From contig JAFZAB010000166.1 in the NCBI GenBank assembly GCA_017548425.1, positions 23,612-87,611 on the forward strand: a DNA stretch of 64,000 nt. Direction: 5' to 3'. Source of the DNA: Victivallales bacterium. Its GTDB lineage: Bacteria; Verrucomicrobiota; Lentisphaeria; Oligosphaerales; Oligosphaeraceae. A model generated the notes under the pieces. The model had not been told where the DNA came from and searched no databases. It was given only the letters and a program-made list of their open reading frames with translations. Below, piece after piece: positions 8,290-16,927 of this stretch. The position numbers and the translations under genes were made by a program. Positions within the stretch are counted from its first letter, which is position 1. Every line of letters starts with the position of its first letter.

Positions 8290-10872
8290 ATGAAACTCGC
8301 CTTCACCTCCGTTTTGCTTGTGTGCTGTTTGGTTTTGCACGGAAATCCGCGTGAAGGCGAGTTTGAGGCCGCCTTGTCACGGCTGGGCGGTCAAGTGACG
8401 TTCAGCGGCGGCGGTTACAATCGTAGTATTCCGTTGAACAATCTCATTTTGGATCGGAATGGCTGGGGGCCGGTCGTCAATCCGCCGATGACGGGCGAAT
8501 ACCATATCACGATGCCTGTGGAGGTCGATGTGCAGGCGGTGGCGTTGTGGCAGCACAAACGGCCTGGCGCGATGCGGCAGATCAAATCGTTCGATGTTCT
8601 GTTGGATGGTCAGTTGGTGAAAGAAAACTGCGAAATCCCGCGCGACCAGACGCAGAAGGAGACGCGATTTGATTTGGATGGACGCACGGCGAAAACGGTG
8701 ACCATCCGCATCCGTGACCTCTATCCGCAGGAAGGCAAAGAGGCGGCGTGGGGTGGCTTCGACCGTGTGCATGTCTATAGTAAAACGGATCTTAGCGAAT
8801 TGATGAGTCCACCGGAGGAATATACGTTCAAGCCTGTTTCGGTCGAAACGCCGCATGAATGGACGGCACCGAAGACTTATACGGTTGTGAAAAATGTGGA
8901 AGGCAATCCATGCTTGCAATGGGACGCGGAGGAGCTTGCCGCGATGCGCAAAGAATTGGCGTCCAATACGTTCATGCAAGAACAGGTGGCTCAGGGAAAG
9001 TCGCAATTGGCAGGATTGCTGAAAACGCCGCCCGTTGTTCCCGCGGGTGAAAAGAACGAGGAGGGAGAATATGTTCATGTGTCCGACCGCAAGACGATGC
9101 CGAGTGGCGAAACATGGGGGCGCATTCATAATCAGCTGGCGGTCAATGCACTGACCGCCTCGATGCTGTGGCGGTTGACGGATGATGCGCCATGCCGCGA
9201 TTTGGCGAAATCCATTCTCATGGGCTATGTGAAGGAATATCCGAACTACCGCGTTGGGGCACGGCCAGGCTTCAGCCATGATCCGAGTATCATTTTCGAT
9301 CAACGGTTGTCCGATTCCACATGGCTCATCATGATGGTTCGTGCGTATGATTTGATTTATGATGAATTTTCGGCGGATGAACGAAAAGATGTGGAAGATG
9401 TTGTTCTGAAGGCGAATGCGAAGCATATTGCAGGCAATCGCTCCCATCTGATTTCAGCCACGAACTGGGCCGTCATTTCGACAGCCGCTATCCTTTTGAC
9501 AGGTTATGCCACCCATGACGCCGAATTGGTCGATATCGCTGAAAACGGCTGGACCAACAACAAAGGCGGTCGCCAAGGCGGTTATAAGTTCCAGTTCAAG
9601 AACGGGATAGGGGATGACATGCTCTGGAAGGAAGGTGCGATGGGCTATCAGGGGATGGCGTTGCAGGGGCTGATTACGATGGCGGAGACGCTTCGCCACC
9701 ATGGTATCGACATGTACGCCGCCAATGACGGCGCGCTGAAGAAACTGTTCGATTCGGAATTGATTTTCAGCTATCCGAATTATGTCTCACCCGCCATCCA
9801 TGACAGTGGTGCCGTCAGCATCTTCAATTGGAACGATACGGTGTGGGAATACGCCTACGACAACTATCGCGATCCCGCTTATCTGCCTATATTAAAAGGA
9901 ATTACGCGGTGGTTCCCAACGCGTTTCCAGATTTTTGTCAGTACGACGAAATACACGGTTCCTGATGCTGCGGAAGAAGCCCCTAAACCGCTTGGTTCCA
10001 TCAACTTCGATTCTGTTGGATATGCCGTATTACGGCTGAATGGCGGCGATCCCTTCCTGCTGTTGGATTATGGCCCGCATGGTTCGCACAGTCATTTGGA
10101 CAAGCTGAATCTTGACATTTTCTCCCATGGCGAACAACTCGCCGCTGATCCGGGCAGCGCGTGGTATGAGACGTCGGATTACAAGGAATGGTATTCCAAA
10201 TCGTTCGCGCACAATCTATTGATTGTCGATGAACAAGATCAATCGCCTGCAAAGGGCATGTTGGTCGCGTTTGGCGGCGATGAAAAGGAACAGCATGCGC
10301 GAGCCGTCTGCGACGAAGCCGTCAGCGGCGTCATGCAGGATCGTTCCGTCTATATGACAGATGAATACATCGTCGATATTTTCGGGGCGTTTTCGCGGTT
10401 GGAGCATACGTATGATTTGGTATGGCATCTGCGTGGCGAACCGTCGCTGCCTGAAGTCTTCAAGCCGTTGGACAGAAAATACGAAAATGGCGGCTATCGA
10501 ATGCTGACAGGGCTTTCGTCTTGTGAGACGAAAGCCGCCTGGACGGCGGATTTCACGGCAAAAGGGCAGACGTTCACACGATTAGAACACAACAAAATGA
10601 CGCCGTTCCAATGCGGCAAGCCTGGTCATGTGACGCGTTTTATCGTGCCAGAAGTTGCTGAAACAACGGAATATGTGACGGGACGTGGCGTGCAGGGCGA
10701 AAATGGCCCGTTGACGATTTTCGCGCGCCGCCGTGCGAAAAGCACGGTGTTCTGCACCGTCATTGACATCTCTGGCCGAAACGCCGTTCTAAACGTGAAA
10801 CGCGGCGGCGACGGCCTTTCCACATGGGTGGAAGTCGTCACCGCCGCAGGTAGTAAGCGGTATGGATTCTAG
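8290..10872 (+). CDS. Secreted heparinase II/III-like polysaccharide lyase
   Basis: An 860-residue protein with an N-terminal signal peptide (hydrophobic core about 4-16, then HGNPREGEF). An F5/8-type beta-sandwich-like region lies at about 30-170. An alpha/alpha-toroid of the alginate/heparin-lyase type follows, then the beta-sheet domain with the family signature PHGSHSHLDKLNL near residue 597, where His residues bind metal or substrate, and FAHNLLIVDEQDQ. Such enzymes cleave uronic-acid-containing polysaccharides by beta-elimination outside the cytoplasm. The substrate (alginate, glycosaminoglycan or other) cannot be decided. It is last in the + operon; a CTAG hairpin lies just downstream. 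Confidence 0.85.
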   Translation: MKLAFTSVLLVCCLVLHGNPREGEFEAALSRLGGQVTFSGGGYNRSIPLNNLILDRNGWGPVVNPPMTGEYHITMPVEVDVQAVALWQHKRPGAMRQIKSFDVLLDGQLVKENCEIPRDQTQKETRFDLDGRTAKTVTIRIRDLYPQEGKEAAWGGFDRVHVYSKTDLSELMSPPEEYTFKPVSVETPHEWTAPKTYTVVKNVEGNPCLQWDAEELAAMRKELASNTFMQEQVAQGKSQLAGLLKTPPVVPAGEKNEEGEYVHVSDRKTMPSGETWGRIHNQLAVNALTASMLWRLTDDAPCRDLAKSILMGYVKEYPNYRVGARPGFSHDPSIIFDQRLSDSTWLIMMVRAYDLIYDEFSADERKDVEDVVLKANAKHIAGNRSHLISATNWAVISTAAILLTGYATHDAELVDIAENGWTNNKGGRQGGYKFQFKNGIGDDMLWKEGAMGYQGMALQGLITMAETLRHHGIDMYAANDGALKKLFDSELIFSYPNYVSPAIHDSGAVSIFNWNDTVWEYAYDNYRDPAYLPILKGITRWFPTRFQIFVSTTKYTVPDAAEEAPKPLGSINFDSVGYAVLRLNGGDPFLLLDYGPHGSHSHLDKLNLDIFSHGEQLAADPGSAWYETSDYKEWYSKSFAHNLLIVDEQDQSPAKGMLVAFGGDEKEQHARAVCDEAVSGVMQDRSVYMTDEYIVDIFGAFSRLEHTYDLVWHLRGEPSLPEVFKPLDRKYENGGYRMLTGLSSCETKAAWTADFTAKGQTFTRLEHNKMTPFQCGKPGHVTRFIVPEVAETTEYVTGRGVQGENGPLTIFARRRAKSTVFCTVIDISGRNAVLNVKRGGDGLSTWVEVVTAAGSKRYGF

Positions 10873-10873
10873 A

Positions 10874-10891
10874 AATCTAGAAGCCTAGATT
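10874..10891. repeat. CTAG-containing hairpin in convergent gap
   Basis: AATCTAG-AAGC-CTAGATT is a perfect 7-bp stem with a 4-nt loop between the stops of the lyase and the aminotransferase gene. It could act as a weak bidirectional terminator but lacks long T-runs. Its TCTAGAAGC sequence resembles the repeats at 990-1029. Confidence 0.5.
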
Positions 10892-12170
10892 ATAGCGAAT
10901 TCGCCACTTCCAGAATCTTCTCTGGCTGGGAGACGACCTTCTGGAAGCCTTGGACGTAGAGATCCACAAGATCCAAATTGTTCGGCGGATAGAGGCTGGA
11001 CAGATAGGAGTGATTCGCGATAAACTCCTGCGTAACAGGATATTGCGATGGATTGTAGTTGGCGAAGCCTTTGTAATGGGCGCAGTTCCACGGGCAGCCC
11101 TTGCCGTAGGCGTCATGATGTTGGAAAATCTCCATGGACGGAACAGGTCTGCCTTGCCACTGGCCGAAGCCGATGCCTTCCGCGCGGAGAATCTTGATCA
11201 TGGCGGCTTTGAATTTAGGCGCGGGAATGTCGAGTCCGAGTTCCTGCGGACGGAAATCGACGATGTAGGAGAAATAGACAGGCTTGCGGTCTGCTGGTTC
11301 GAAGGGACCTTTGAGGCCGGGGATATTGGCTAGCTTATCGGTCATGTAGTGCGCCATTTCGTAGCGGCGTGCGTTGTTTTCAGGAAGGTGTTTGAACTGC
11401 GAACGGATGAGCGCCGTCACGAATTCGTGCGGACGGTAGTTCCAACCAAGGGCGGCCAATGTGTGCGGCGTGCTTTCCGCATTGATGGGAACTTCACGGA
11501 AGTCGCGCATCCAACTGGCGAATTGGTAGGCGTCTTCGCTGTTTGTGACGAACATGCCGCCTTCACCGCCCGAAAGGTTTTTGGAGCGGTTGCAGCTGAA
11601 GCCGGCGGTCGTTTCCATGGAACCGACGTATTTGCCGTTGATGGAGGCTCCGTGGGCTTGGCAGCAGTCGCCGACGACGGGAATGCCGTGCTTTTTCGCA
11701 ATCGGAATGATGCGTTCCAAATCAGCAGGCATGCCGTGGATGTGGACGGGCAGGATGGCCTTCGTGCGCGGCGTGATGGCGGCTTCCAGCAGATCTGGAT
11801 TGAGGCTGAACGTATCTTTGTCGATATCGACGAATACGGGTATCGCGTTCTGGTGGAGGACGATGGCGGCGGACGACCAATAGGTGAAGGCGGGCAGAAT
11901 CACTTCGTCGCCAGGGCCGATGCCGAGCGATGTGATGGCCATGTGGAGGGCCGAAGTGCCGCTATTCACGACGAGGCAGTGCTTTACGCCAAGAAATTCG
12001 GCGAATTCCTCTTGGAAGGCTTTGCATTGCGGAGCGGCGATGCCATGGAGGACGTTGGAGTCGAAGACGGACAGGACGGCGTCGCGGTCAGCCTGCGTGA
12101 GGGGGGGCCATGTCTTGATGTAGCCGTCTGGAACAGTTTTTTCGCCGCCGAAGATTGCGAGAGTTTTCAT
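10890..12170 (-). CDS. DegT/DnrJ/EryC1/StrS-type nucleotide-sugar aminotransferase
   Basis: PLP-dependent enzyme of 426 residues that converts a 4-keto-6-deoxy nucleotide sugar to the 4-amino sugar using glutamate. GTSAL (71-75) binds phosphate, Asp168 contacts the PLP ring nitrogen, and Lys197 in SCNRSKNLSGGEGG forms the internal aldimine. It is the last gene of the minus-strand operon FlaA1-NahK / GlmU-like / PglD-like / this gene. This context predicts a PglE-like role, amination of the UDP-4-keto sugar made by the dehydratase. Family is certain; the substrate is inferred from neighbours. Confidence 0.93.
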   Translation of the reverse strand: MKTLAIFGGEKTVPDGYIKTWPPLTQADRDAVLSVFDSNVLHGIAAPQCKAFQEEFAEFLGVKHCLVVNSGTSALHMAITSLGIGPGDEVILPAFTYWSSAAIVLHQNAIPVFVDIDKDTFSLNPDLLEAAITPRTKAILPVHIHGMPADLERIIPIAKKHGIPVVGDCCQAHGASINGKYVGSMETTAGFSCNRSKNLSGGEGGMFVTNSEDAYQFASWMRDFREVPINAESTPHTLAALGWNYRPHEFVTALIRSQFKHLPENNARRYEMAHYMTDKLANIPGLKGPFEPADRKPVYFSYIVDFRPQELGLDIPAPKFKAAMIKILRAEGIGFGQWQGRPVPSMEIFQHHDAYGKGCPWNCAHYKGFANYNPSQYPVTQEFIANHSYLSSLYPPNNLDLVDLYVQGFQKVVSQPEKILEVANSL

Positions 12171-12241
12171 GGTTCGTTTCTGGTTTATTGGATTGATGAT
12201 GAATGGTTTTGTTTCGTTTTTTGCCGTATGGCGAAGGCTCG

Positions 12242-12757
12242 TTATTTGAGCGGATATTGCCTGTTTTCAATGACTTGGCCTGCTTCGATCTTTGTCAGCC
12301 GGGGAATGCGGTTCTCCGCCTTCACAATCGCTCCGACGCAAATGTGGCAACCTTCTTCAATGACAGTGCCGTGGTCGATCATGGCGCCGATGTTGATGAG
12401 GCAGCTGCGTTTAATGACGCAGGAGGTGTTGACGACGGCTTTCGGCAGGATGATTGAGCCGGGCATGACGATGGCCGTCGGGCTGACGTAGGCGGTTTCG
12501 TGGATGACGGTTGCGAGTTTGATGCCAGCCGCTTCGATGCGCTGTCCGAGCATCAGCCGCAATTCGTTGTTGCCCAGCGCAGGCAGCATTTCCGTCGCAT
12601 CATCTTTAAAATTGGCGAAATCCACACATTTCCCAATGACGTCCGGAGCCGTGCTGCCGTCGTCAAGGAAGGAAATATTTTCATAGCGGCCGCTTTGGGC
12701 GGCCAGATCGGCGACCGTTCGGCCAAAGCCGCCGGCTCCCAGAATGATCAGACGCAT
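12242..12757 (-). CDS. NeuD/PglD-family sugar O/N-acetyltransferase
   Basis: 171 residues. An N-terminal Rossmann-like sugar-nucleotide domain begins MRLIILGAGGFGRTVAD. A left-handed beta-helix of hexapeptide repeats runs from about residue 85 (VSPTAIVMPGSIILP, then NIGAMIDHGTVIEEG with probable catalytic base His129). PglD and NeuD use acetyl-CoA to acetylate amino sugars. The protein is shorter than PglD (about 195) because the last helix turns and the usual terminal loop are reduced. Next to a DegT aminotransferase it most likely N-acetylates the newly formed 4-amino group. Confidence 0.88.
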   Translation of the reverse strand: MRLIILGAGGFGRTVADLAAQSGRYENISFLDDGSTAPDVIGKCVDFANFKDDATEMLPALGNNELRLMLGQRIEAAGIKLATVIHETAYVSPTAIVMPGSIILPKAVVNTSCVIKRSCLINIGAMIDHGTVIEEGCHICVGAIVKAENRIPRLTKIEAGQVIENRQYPLK

Positions 12758-12809
12758 GATGGCTCCTTCAATTCGCTATTAGATAGATGAAAATCCTTTT
12801 ATGCATACC

Positions 12810-12839
12810 ATAATATTAAAAGTCATCCAAGACAAACAA
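12810..12839 (-). promoter_or_regulatory. Candidate internal promoter before the PglD-like gene
   Basis: On the minus strand TTGTTT (12834-12839) and TATTAT (12810-12815) are spaced by 18 bp in the 123-bp gap between the nucleotidyltransferase and acetyltransferase genes. It could let the last two genes be expressed apart from the first two. Confidence 0.35.
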
Positions 12840-12880
12840 CGGCGGCGAAAAAAGCGAGACGCGAACTATTGGATGCGTGA

Positions 12881-13627
12881 TCAGAGTCCCATGCGCCGTT
12901 TTAGAATCTCTTCGCAGATGCGGAGATCTTCCTGCGTATTGACGCCGCGCAAGTCATCGCCATCATCTGTCGGGAAGGTTTCGACACATAGGCCGGCCTT
13001 GACCATCAGTTCGGGAACTTCCGTCAGATAGTATTCATGCTGGACGTTGTGGTCGCCGACGAGCGGCAGATATTGGAAGAGCGCCTTGCTGTCGAACACG
13101 AGAACGCCCGCGAAGAGCTCTGTGATTTGGGCCTGTTCAGGCGTGCAGTCCTTTCCTTCCACGATGGCGGCGAAGCGGTCGTCGCCGTCCCGTACGATAC
13201 GGGCCCACATTTTCAGTTCAGGATTCTGCGCCGTGAGCAACGTGCAGGCTGCGTGGCGCGATTCATGGTAGTCGCACATGGCCTGCATGATTTCACGGCG
13301 GAACAACGGCATGTCTCCAAATGTCACAAGTATCGTACCATCAAATTCTTTGAAGTGGTCTTGACAGACGAGGACGGCATGGCCCGTCCCTTTCTGCTCT
13401 GTCTGTTCGACGTAGTGGTAACGGTCGCCGAAATGGTTGATGATGGCGTCTTTTTTGTAGCCGACGACGATATACGTGTCATCTTCCGGAATGAAATTCG
13501 TTTGTTCCAGAACGACTTGCAACAGCGGTCTGCCACCGACGCAATGCATCACTTTGGGCGGTGCGTCTTCCGATTTTGTCAGTCTGGAGCCTTTTCCGGC
13601 GGCTGGAATGATGATGCGTCTGTTCAT
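12881..13627 (-). CDS. GlmU-like sugar-1-phosphate nucleotidyltransferase
   Basis: A 248-residue single-domain NTP transferase. The signature AAGKGSRLTKSE (residues 9-20) binds the nucleotide. EQKGTGHAVL, the metal-binding GDMPL, WARIVRD and the block VEGKDCTPEQAQITELFAGV closely follow the uridyltransferase half of GlmU; the acetyltransferase half is absent. The predicted reaction is HexNAc-1-phosphate + UTP to UDP-HexNAc. Its gene starts 24 bp after the NahK-containing fusion, whose kinase half would supply the sugar-1-phosphate. Substrate specificity is inferred. Confidence 0.9.
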   Translation of the reverse strand: MNRRIIIPAAGKGSRLTKSEDAPPKVMHCVGGRPLLQVVLEQTNFIPEDDTYIVVGYKKDAIINHFGDRYHYVEQTEQKGTGHAVLVCQDHFKEFDGTILVTFGDMPLFRREIMQAMCDYHESRHAACTLLTAQNPELKMWARIVRDGDDRFAAIVEGKDCTPEQAQITELFAGVLVFDSKALFQYLPLVGDHNVQHEYYLTEVPELMVKAGLCVETFPTDDGDDLRGVNTQEDLRICEEILKRRMGL

Positions 13628-13651
13628 GATGACTTGCCGTGTATTGTTCTG

Positions 13652-16600
13652 TTAGAGTGATTTGACGGGAAGGTTGAGTTCGTTGTAGATTTTGGTAAGA
13701 ATCTGTTTGATTTGCGGCAGTTTCGCCTCCATGTCCCGTACGAGCGCGAGCTGTGTGCGGGAACGGTCCAGATTCTGGCCGGGGTAGTCGATTTGTGAAT
13801 AATAGATATCGCCGTTGATGTGGTCCGCCAGAAAGCGGATGCCATCTTCGGAGGTGATGACAAGTGAGGCGAACGGAAGGAGTTCGAGCTCTTTGACGGT
13901 CAGCATGTCGCCGCAGGCCTCAAGCCAGCCGCGGGCGTACTGTTCGTAGAGCGAAAGATTGCAACTGACTTTGGACAAGTCTTTTTCATCGTCCTTCGCG
14001 GTGTTCGTGCCGATACGCATGCTGTCGCCGAAATCATAGAGCGGGGAGGACGGCATGACTGTGTCCAAATCGATGATGGCGACAGGATAATGCGTCTTGT
14101 TGTCGAAGAGGATGTTGTTGAGATTGCAGTCGTTATGGCAGATTCGCGTAGGAATTTCGCCTTTGGAGAGCGGTTCCGAGATTTTGGAGTAGAGCGGTTC
14201 ATGGGCACGGATGAATTCGATTTCGGGCTGGACGTCCTTTACGCGGCCTTTCGGATCGGCTTTAATAGCCGTTTCGAGGTCTTTGTAACGGCTGGCCGTG
14301 TCGTGGAAGTTCGGGATGACTTCGTGGATTTTTTCTGGTGAAATGTCCGACATCTGGCGGATGAACGAACCGAAGGCGAGGCCTGCCTGATGGAACGTTT
14401 CAGGTGAGTTTGGCAGATCGAGCGAATAGACTTCGTCAAAATGCGTCATGAGTCGCCATGCTCCACCGTCGGTGAAGATGTACGGCTTGCCGTCCTGTGT
14501 GGTGCGGGCCATCTGAACAGCGCCTTTCGGAGAATTGCCAGGCAGTTTGAAATTATCATGGAGGTGTTCCGTCACGAGGACGAAATTGTCCATCAATGCC
14601 GCGATGTCCGGGAAAACATGCGTGTTGATTCGCTGGAGCGTATAGGAATGGATATGATGCAATTTGGTTTCGACGTGGTATGTCTGGTTGATGTAGCCTT
14701 TGTTCAGACGTGTAATGGATACGACATCACCATGGATATTGAATTGCCTGACGACAGCCGCAAGTCGTTCGAATTCATTCTTGTCAAGCGGAAGGATAGG
14801 CGTTGATTTGATGGCGACTGGATGGTAGGTCGGAACAAGATCCGCGACAATGTGGCGGATATCGTTGAAGTTGCTTTGGCTGGCTTCGGAAAGCTGTTTC
14901 AGCTTTTCGAGGAAGACCTCGGTGTTCATTTCAATTGGTTTGGCGATATGGATGAGATGGTTCGCCGTTCTCTGAAGACCTTCTTCGGACATAAGCTTCT
15001 CTTCGAAGAGCTTTTCGCCGGGGCGGAGGCCCGTGTATTTGATTTGGATGTCAATGTCCGGTTTCAGGCCGGAGAGCTTGATAAGATTTCGAGCCAGATC
15101 GTCGATTTTGATAGGCTCGCCCATATCGAGCACGAAGATTTCGCCGCCTTTGGCGTAGGTTTCCGCTTGCAGGACGAGCGAGACGGCTTCCGGAATCGTC
15201 ATGAAATAACGGATGATGTTCGGATCCGTTACGCAGACAGGACCACCCGCTTCAATCTGCTTCTTGAAAAGCGGGATGACGGAACCGTTGGAGCCGAGGA
15301 CGTTACCGAAACGGACGGCGACAAATTCCGTCTTGCGTTCCGGCTGGATTTTCGGGACGGATATGTCATGGTCATGGAGAAGCGGCAACGACGCGATGTC
15401 GCCTGATTGCGAGACTTTGTGCATGGTCTGGATGACCATTTCGCAGAGCCGTTTGGAGGCACCCATCATGTTGGTTGGATTGACGGCTTTGTCTGTGGAA
15501 ATGAGCAGGAACCGCTCCGCGCCGTAGAGCATGGCGGCGTAAGCTGTTTTGTACGTGCCGAGAACATTGTTTTTGATGCTTTCACAGGGGGAGTCTTCCA
15601 TGAGCGGAACATGCTTGTGCGCGGCGGCGTGGAAGACGATGTCCGGACGATAGTCTTGGAACAACTGAAGCACTCTGCGCGAATCGCGGACGGAACCGAT
15701 AAGCACCGTGAGGTTCAGATTTTCATGGTATTTGGCAAGAAGTTCTTGCTGGATGTCATATGCGTTGTTTTCATATATGTCGAAGATAATAAGATGCTTA
15801 GGATTGTGTGCTGCAATCTGTCGGCAGAGTTCCGAACCAATGGAACCGCCACCGCCTGTGACGAGAATGACTTTACCGGCGAGTTGGTTGAAGATTTCGT
15901 CCATGTTGACTTTGATGGGGGGGCGTCCGAGCAGGTCTTCGATTTTGACCTCCTGAATGGCGCGAATCGTCACTTCACCACTGGCGAGCTGCAGAAGGCC
16001 TGGAACGCTAAGTAGTTCGCAACCAGAGTCTTTGCATATGTTGAGAAGCTGCTGTTTGTTTTCAAAGGAAGCGGACGGAATCGCAAAGAGGATTTTGTGG
16101 ATATTGTACTTATTGACGGCGTTCATGATCTCGTCACGACCACCGATGATAGGCACGCCTTCCATGTTGCGGTTCCATTTGTTCGGATCGTCGTCGATGG
16201 CGCAGCAGATTTTCAGCTCAGAAGAGGGGGAAGTGTTCAAATCGCGGATAAGCATCTGGGCGGCCGCGCCCGCGCCGATGAGCATGACACGGTTTTCTGG
16301 AGCGGGCTTGGACATGAGCTTGCGGAATTTCGCAAGTTCAAGACGCATGAAACGATAGAGGAAGCGTGAGAAAAGCAGGAAGCCGAACTGGAAAATACCA
16401 CCGATCAGGAAGTAGGAGACGGGCATGCGTTGGAAGAATACAGTGATACCGACGATATGAAGGAACAAGGTGATGGCGGTGGCGAAGCAACAAAGCCCCA
16501 GTTCACGGTAGCTGGCGTATCGCCATAAGGAATGATAAAGCTTGCTTAAACCGTAGATGGCGATGGCAATCCATACGAAATAACTGACAAAGGTCGAGTA

Positions 16601-16756
16601 GGAACGGAGAAAATCAGTAGGAATCTGCGTGTAATGGCAGTCAAAACGCGTCCATAGGGCGATGAAATACGCCGCGTACATGGACACAAAATCATACAGG
16701 ATGAGGCAAAGCGCCATGATTTGCCATCTTTGAAGTGACTTGCGAGGAATATTCAT
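13652..16756 (-). CDS. Fusion: FlaA1/PglF-type nucleotide-sugar 4,6-dehydratase + NahK-type N-acetylhexosamine 1-kinase
   Basis: A 1034-residue protein joining two enzymes. Residues 1-140 hold four membrane segments; 155-280 form a first Rossmann domain (LIGAGAAAQ). Residues 293-650 are the catalytic SDR domain with TGGGGSIGSE (300-309) and STDKAVNPTNMMGASKR (420-436), as in membrane-bound PglF/FlaA1-like UDP-GlcNAc 4,6-dehydratases. Residues about 665-1034 match NahK throughout: LQRINTHVFPD, GGAWRLM, the catalytic loop HNDCNLNNILFD (874-885), metal-binding IDLDTVMPSSPLYDFGDS (895-912), and GIRFLADHINGDIYY. No stop or frame change separates the halves. A membrane dehydratase thus carries its own HexNAc-1-phosphate-forming kinase. 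It heads a four-gene operon. Confidence 0.93.
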   Translation of the reverse strand: MNIPRKSLQRWQIMALCLILYDFVSMYAAYFIALWTRFDCHYTQIPTDFLRSYSTFVSYFVWIAIAIYGLSKLYHSLWRYASYRELGLCCFATAITLFLHIVGITVFFQRMPVSYFLIGGIFQFGFLLFSRFLYRFMRLELAKFRKLMSKPAPENRVMLIGAGAAAQMLIRDLNTSPSSELKICCAIDDDPNKWNRNMEGVPIIGGRDEIMNAVNKYNIHKILFAIPSASFENKQQLLNICKDSGCELLSVPGLLQLASGEVTIRAIQEVKIEDLLGRPPIKVNMDEIFNQLAGKVILVTGGGGSIGSELCRQIAAHNPKHLIIFDIYENNAYDIQQELLAKYHENLNLTVLIGSVRDSRRVLQLFQDYRPDIVFHAAAHKHVPLMEDSPCESIKNNVLGTYKTAYAAMLYGAERFLLISTDKAVNPTNMMGASKRLCEMVIQTMHKVSQSGDIASLPLLHDHDISVPKIQPERKTEFVAVRFGNVLGSNGSVIPLFKKQIEAGGPVCVTDPNIIRYFMTIPEAVSLVLQAETYAKGGEIFVLDMGEPIKIDDLARNLIKLSGLKPDIDIQIKYTGLRPGEKLFEEKLMSEEGLQRTANHLIHIAKPIEMNTEVFLEKLKQLSEASQSNFNDIRHIVADLVPTYHPVAIKSTPILPLDKNEFERLAAVVRQFNIHGDVVSITRLNKGYINQTYHVETKLHHIHSYTLQRINTHVFPDIAALMDNFVLVTEHLHDNFKLPGNSPKGAVQMARTTQDGKPYIFTDGGAWRLMTHFDEVYSLDLPNSPETFHQAGLAFGSFIRQMSDISPEKIHEVIPNFHDTASRYKDLETAIKADPKGRVKDVQPEIEFIRAHEPLYSKISEPLSKGEIPTRICHNDCNLNNILFDNKTHYPVAIIDLDTVMPSSPLYDFGDSMRIGTNTAKDDEKDLSKVSCNLSLYEQYARGWLEACGDMLTVKELELLPFASLVITSEDGIRFLADHINGDIYYSQIDYPGQNLDRSRTQLALVRDMEAKLPQIKQILTKIYNELNLPVKSL

Positions 16757-16800
16757 GATTCTCTAGGCGAAATGGTTGATTTTGACGTTATATTATCGTC

Positions 16801-16819
16801 GGAAGTCATGATGACTTCC
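16801..16819. promoter_or_regulatory. 19-bp palindrome, candidate operator of the nucleotide-sugar operon
   Basis: GGAAGTCATGATGACTTCC is a perfect dyad with a single central base. On the minus strand it sits 5-24 bp upstream of an AT-rich -10-like block (GATAATATAAC, 16786-16797) preceding the fusion gene, i.e. over the spacer/-35 region. It lies in the divergent gap shared with the P1 peptidase gene. It might instead be an interspersed palindromic repeat. Confidence 0.5.
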
Positions 16820-16927
16820 CTACACGAGCCTCAAAAGATTAATCCATCATTAAGATATGCCTGTTAGCCAAATAATCAAATAAAGTTGGCTTTTTTAAAA
16901 TTATAATATATTTATTCAGGAATTTCG

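Noticed and set aside
8377..9447. 356-codon minus-strand frame opposite the heparinase-like gene
   Set aside because: No recognisable domain; the plus-strand gene has clear lyase motifs over the same bases.
11349..12491. 380-codon plus-strand frame opposite the aminotransferase and acetyltransferase genes
   Set aside because: It spans two well-supported genes and the gap between them; composition is that of a shadow frame.
16866..16896. AGCCAA...TTGGCT followed by T-run, possible terminator
   Set aside because: Only 6 bp of stem with a 14-nt loop and located just before a gene; the TTGGCT more likely belongs to a promoter.
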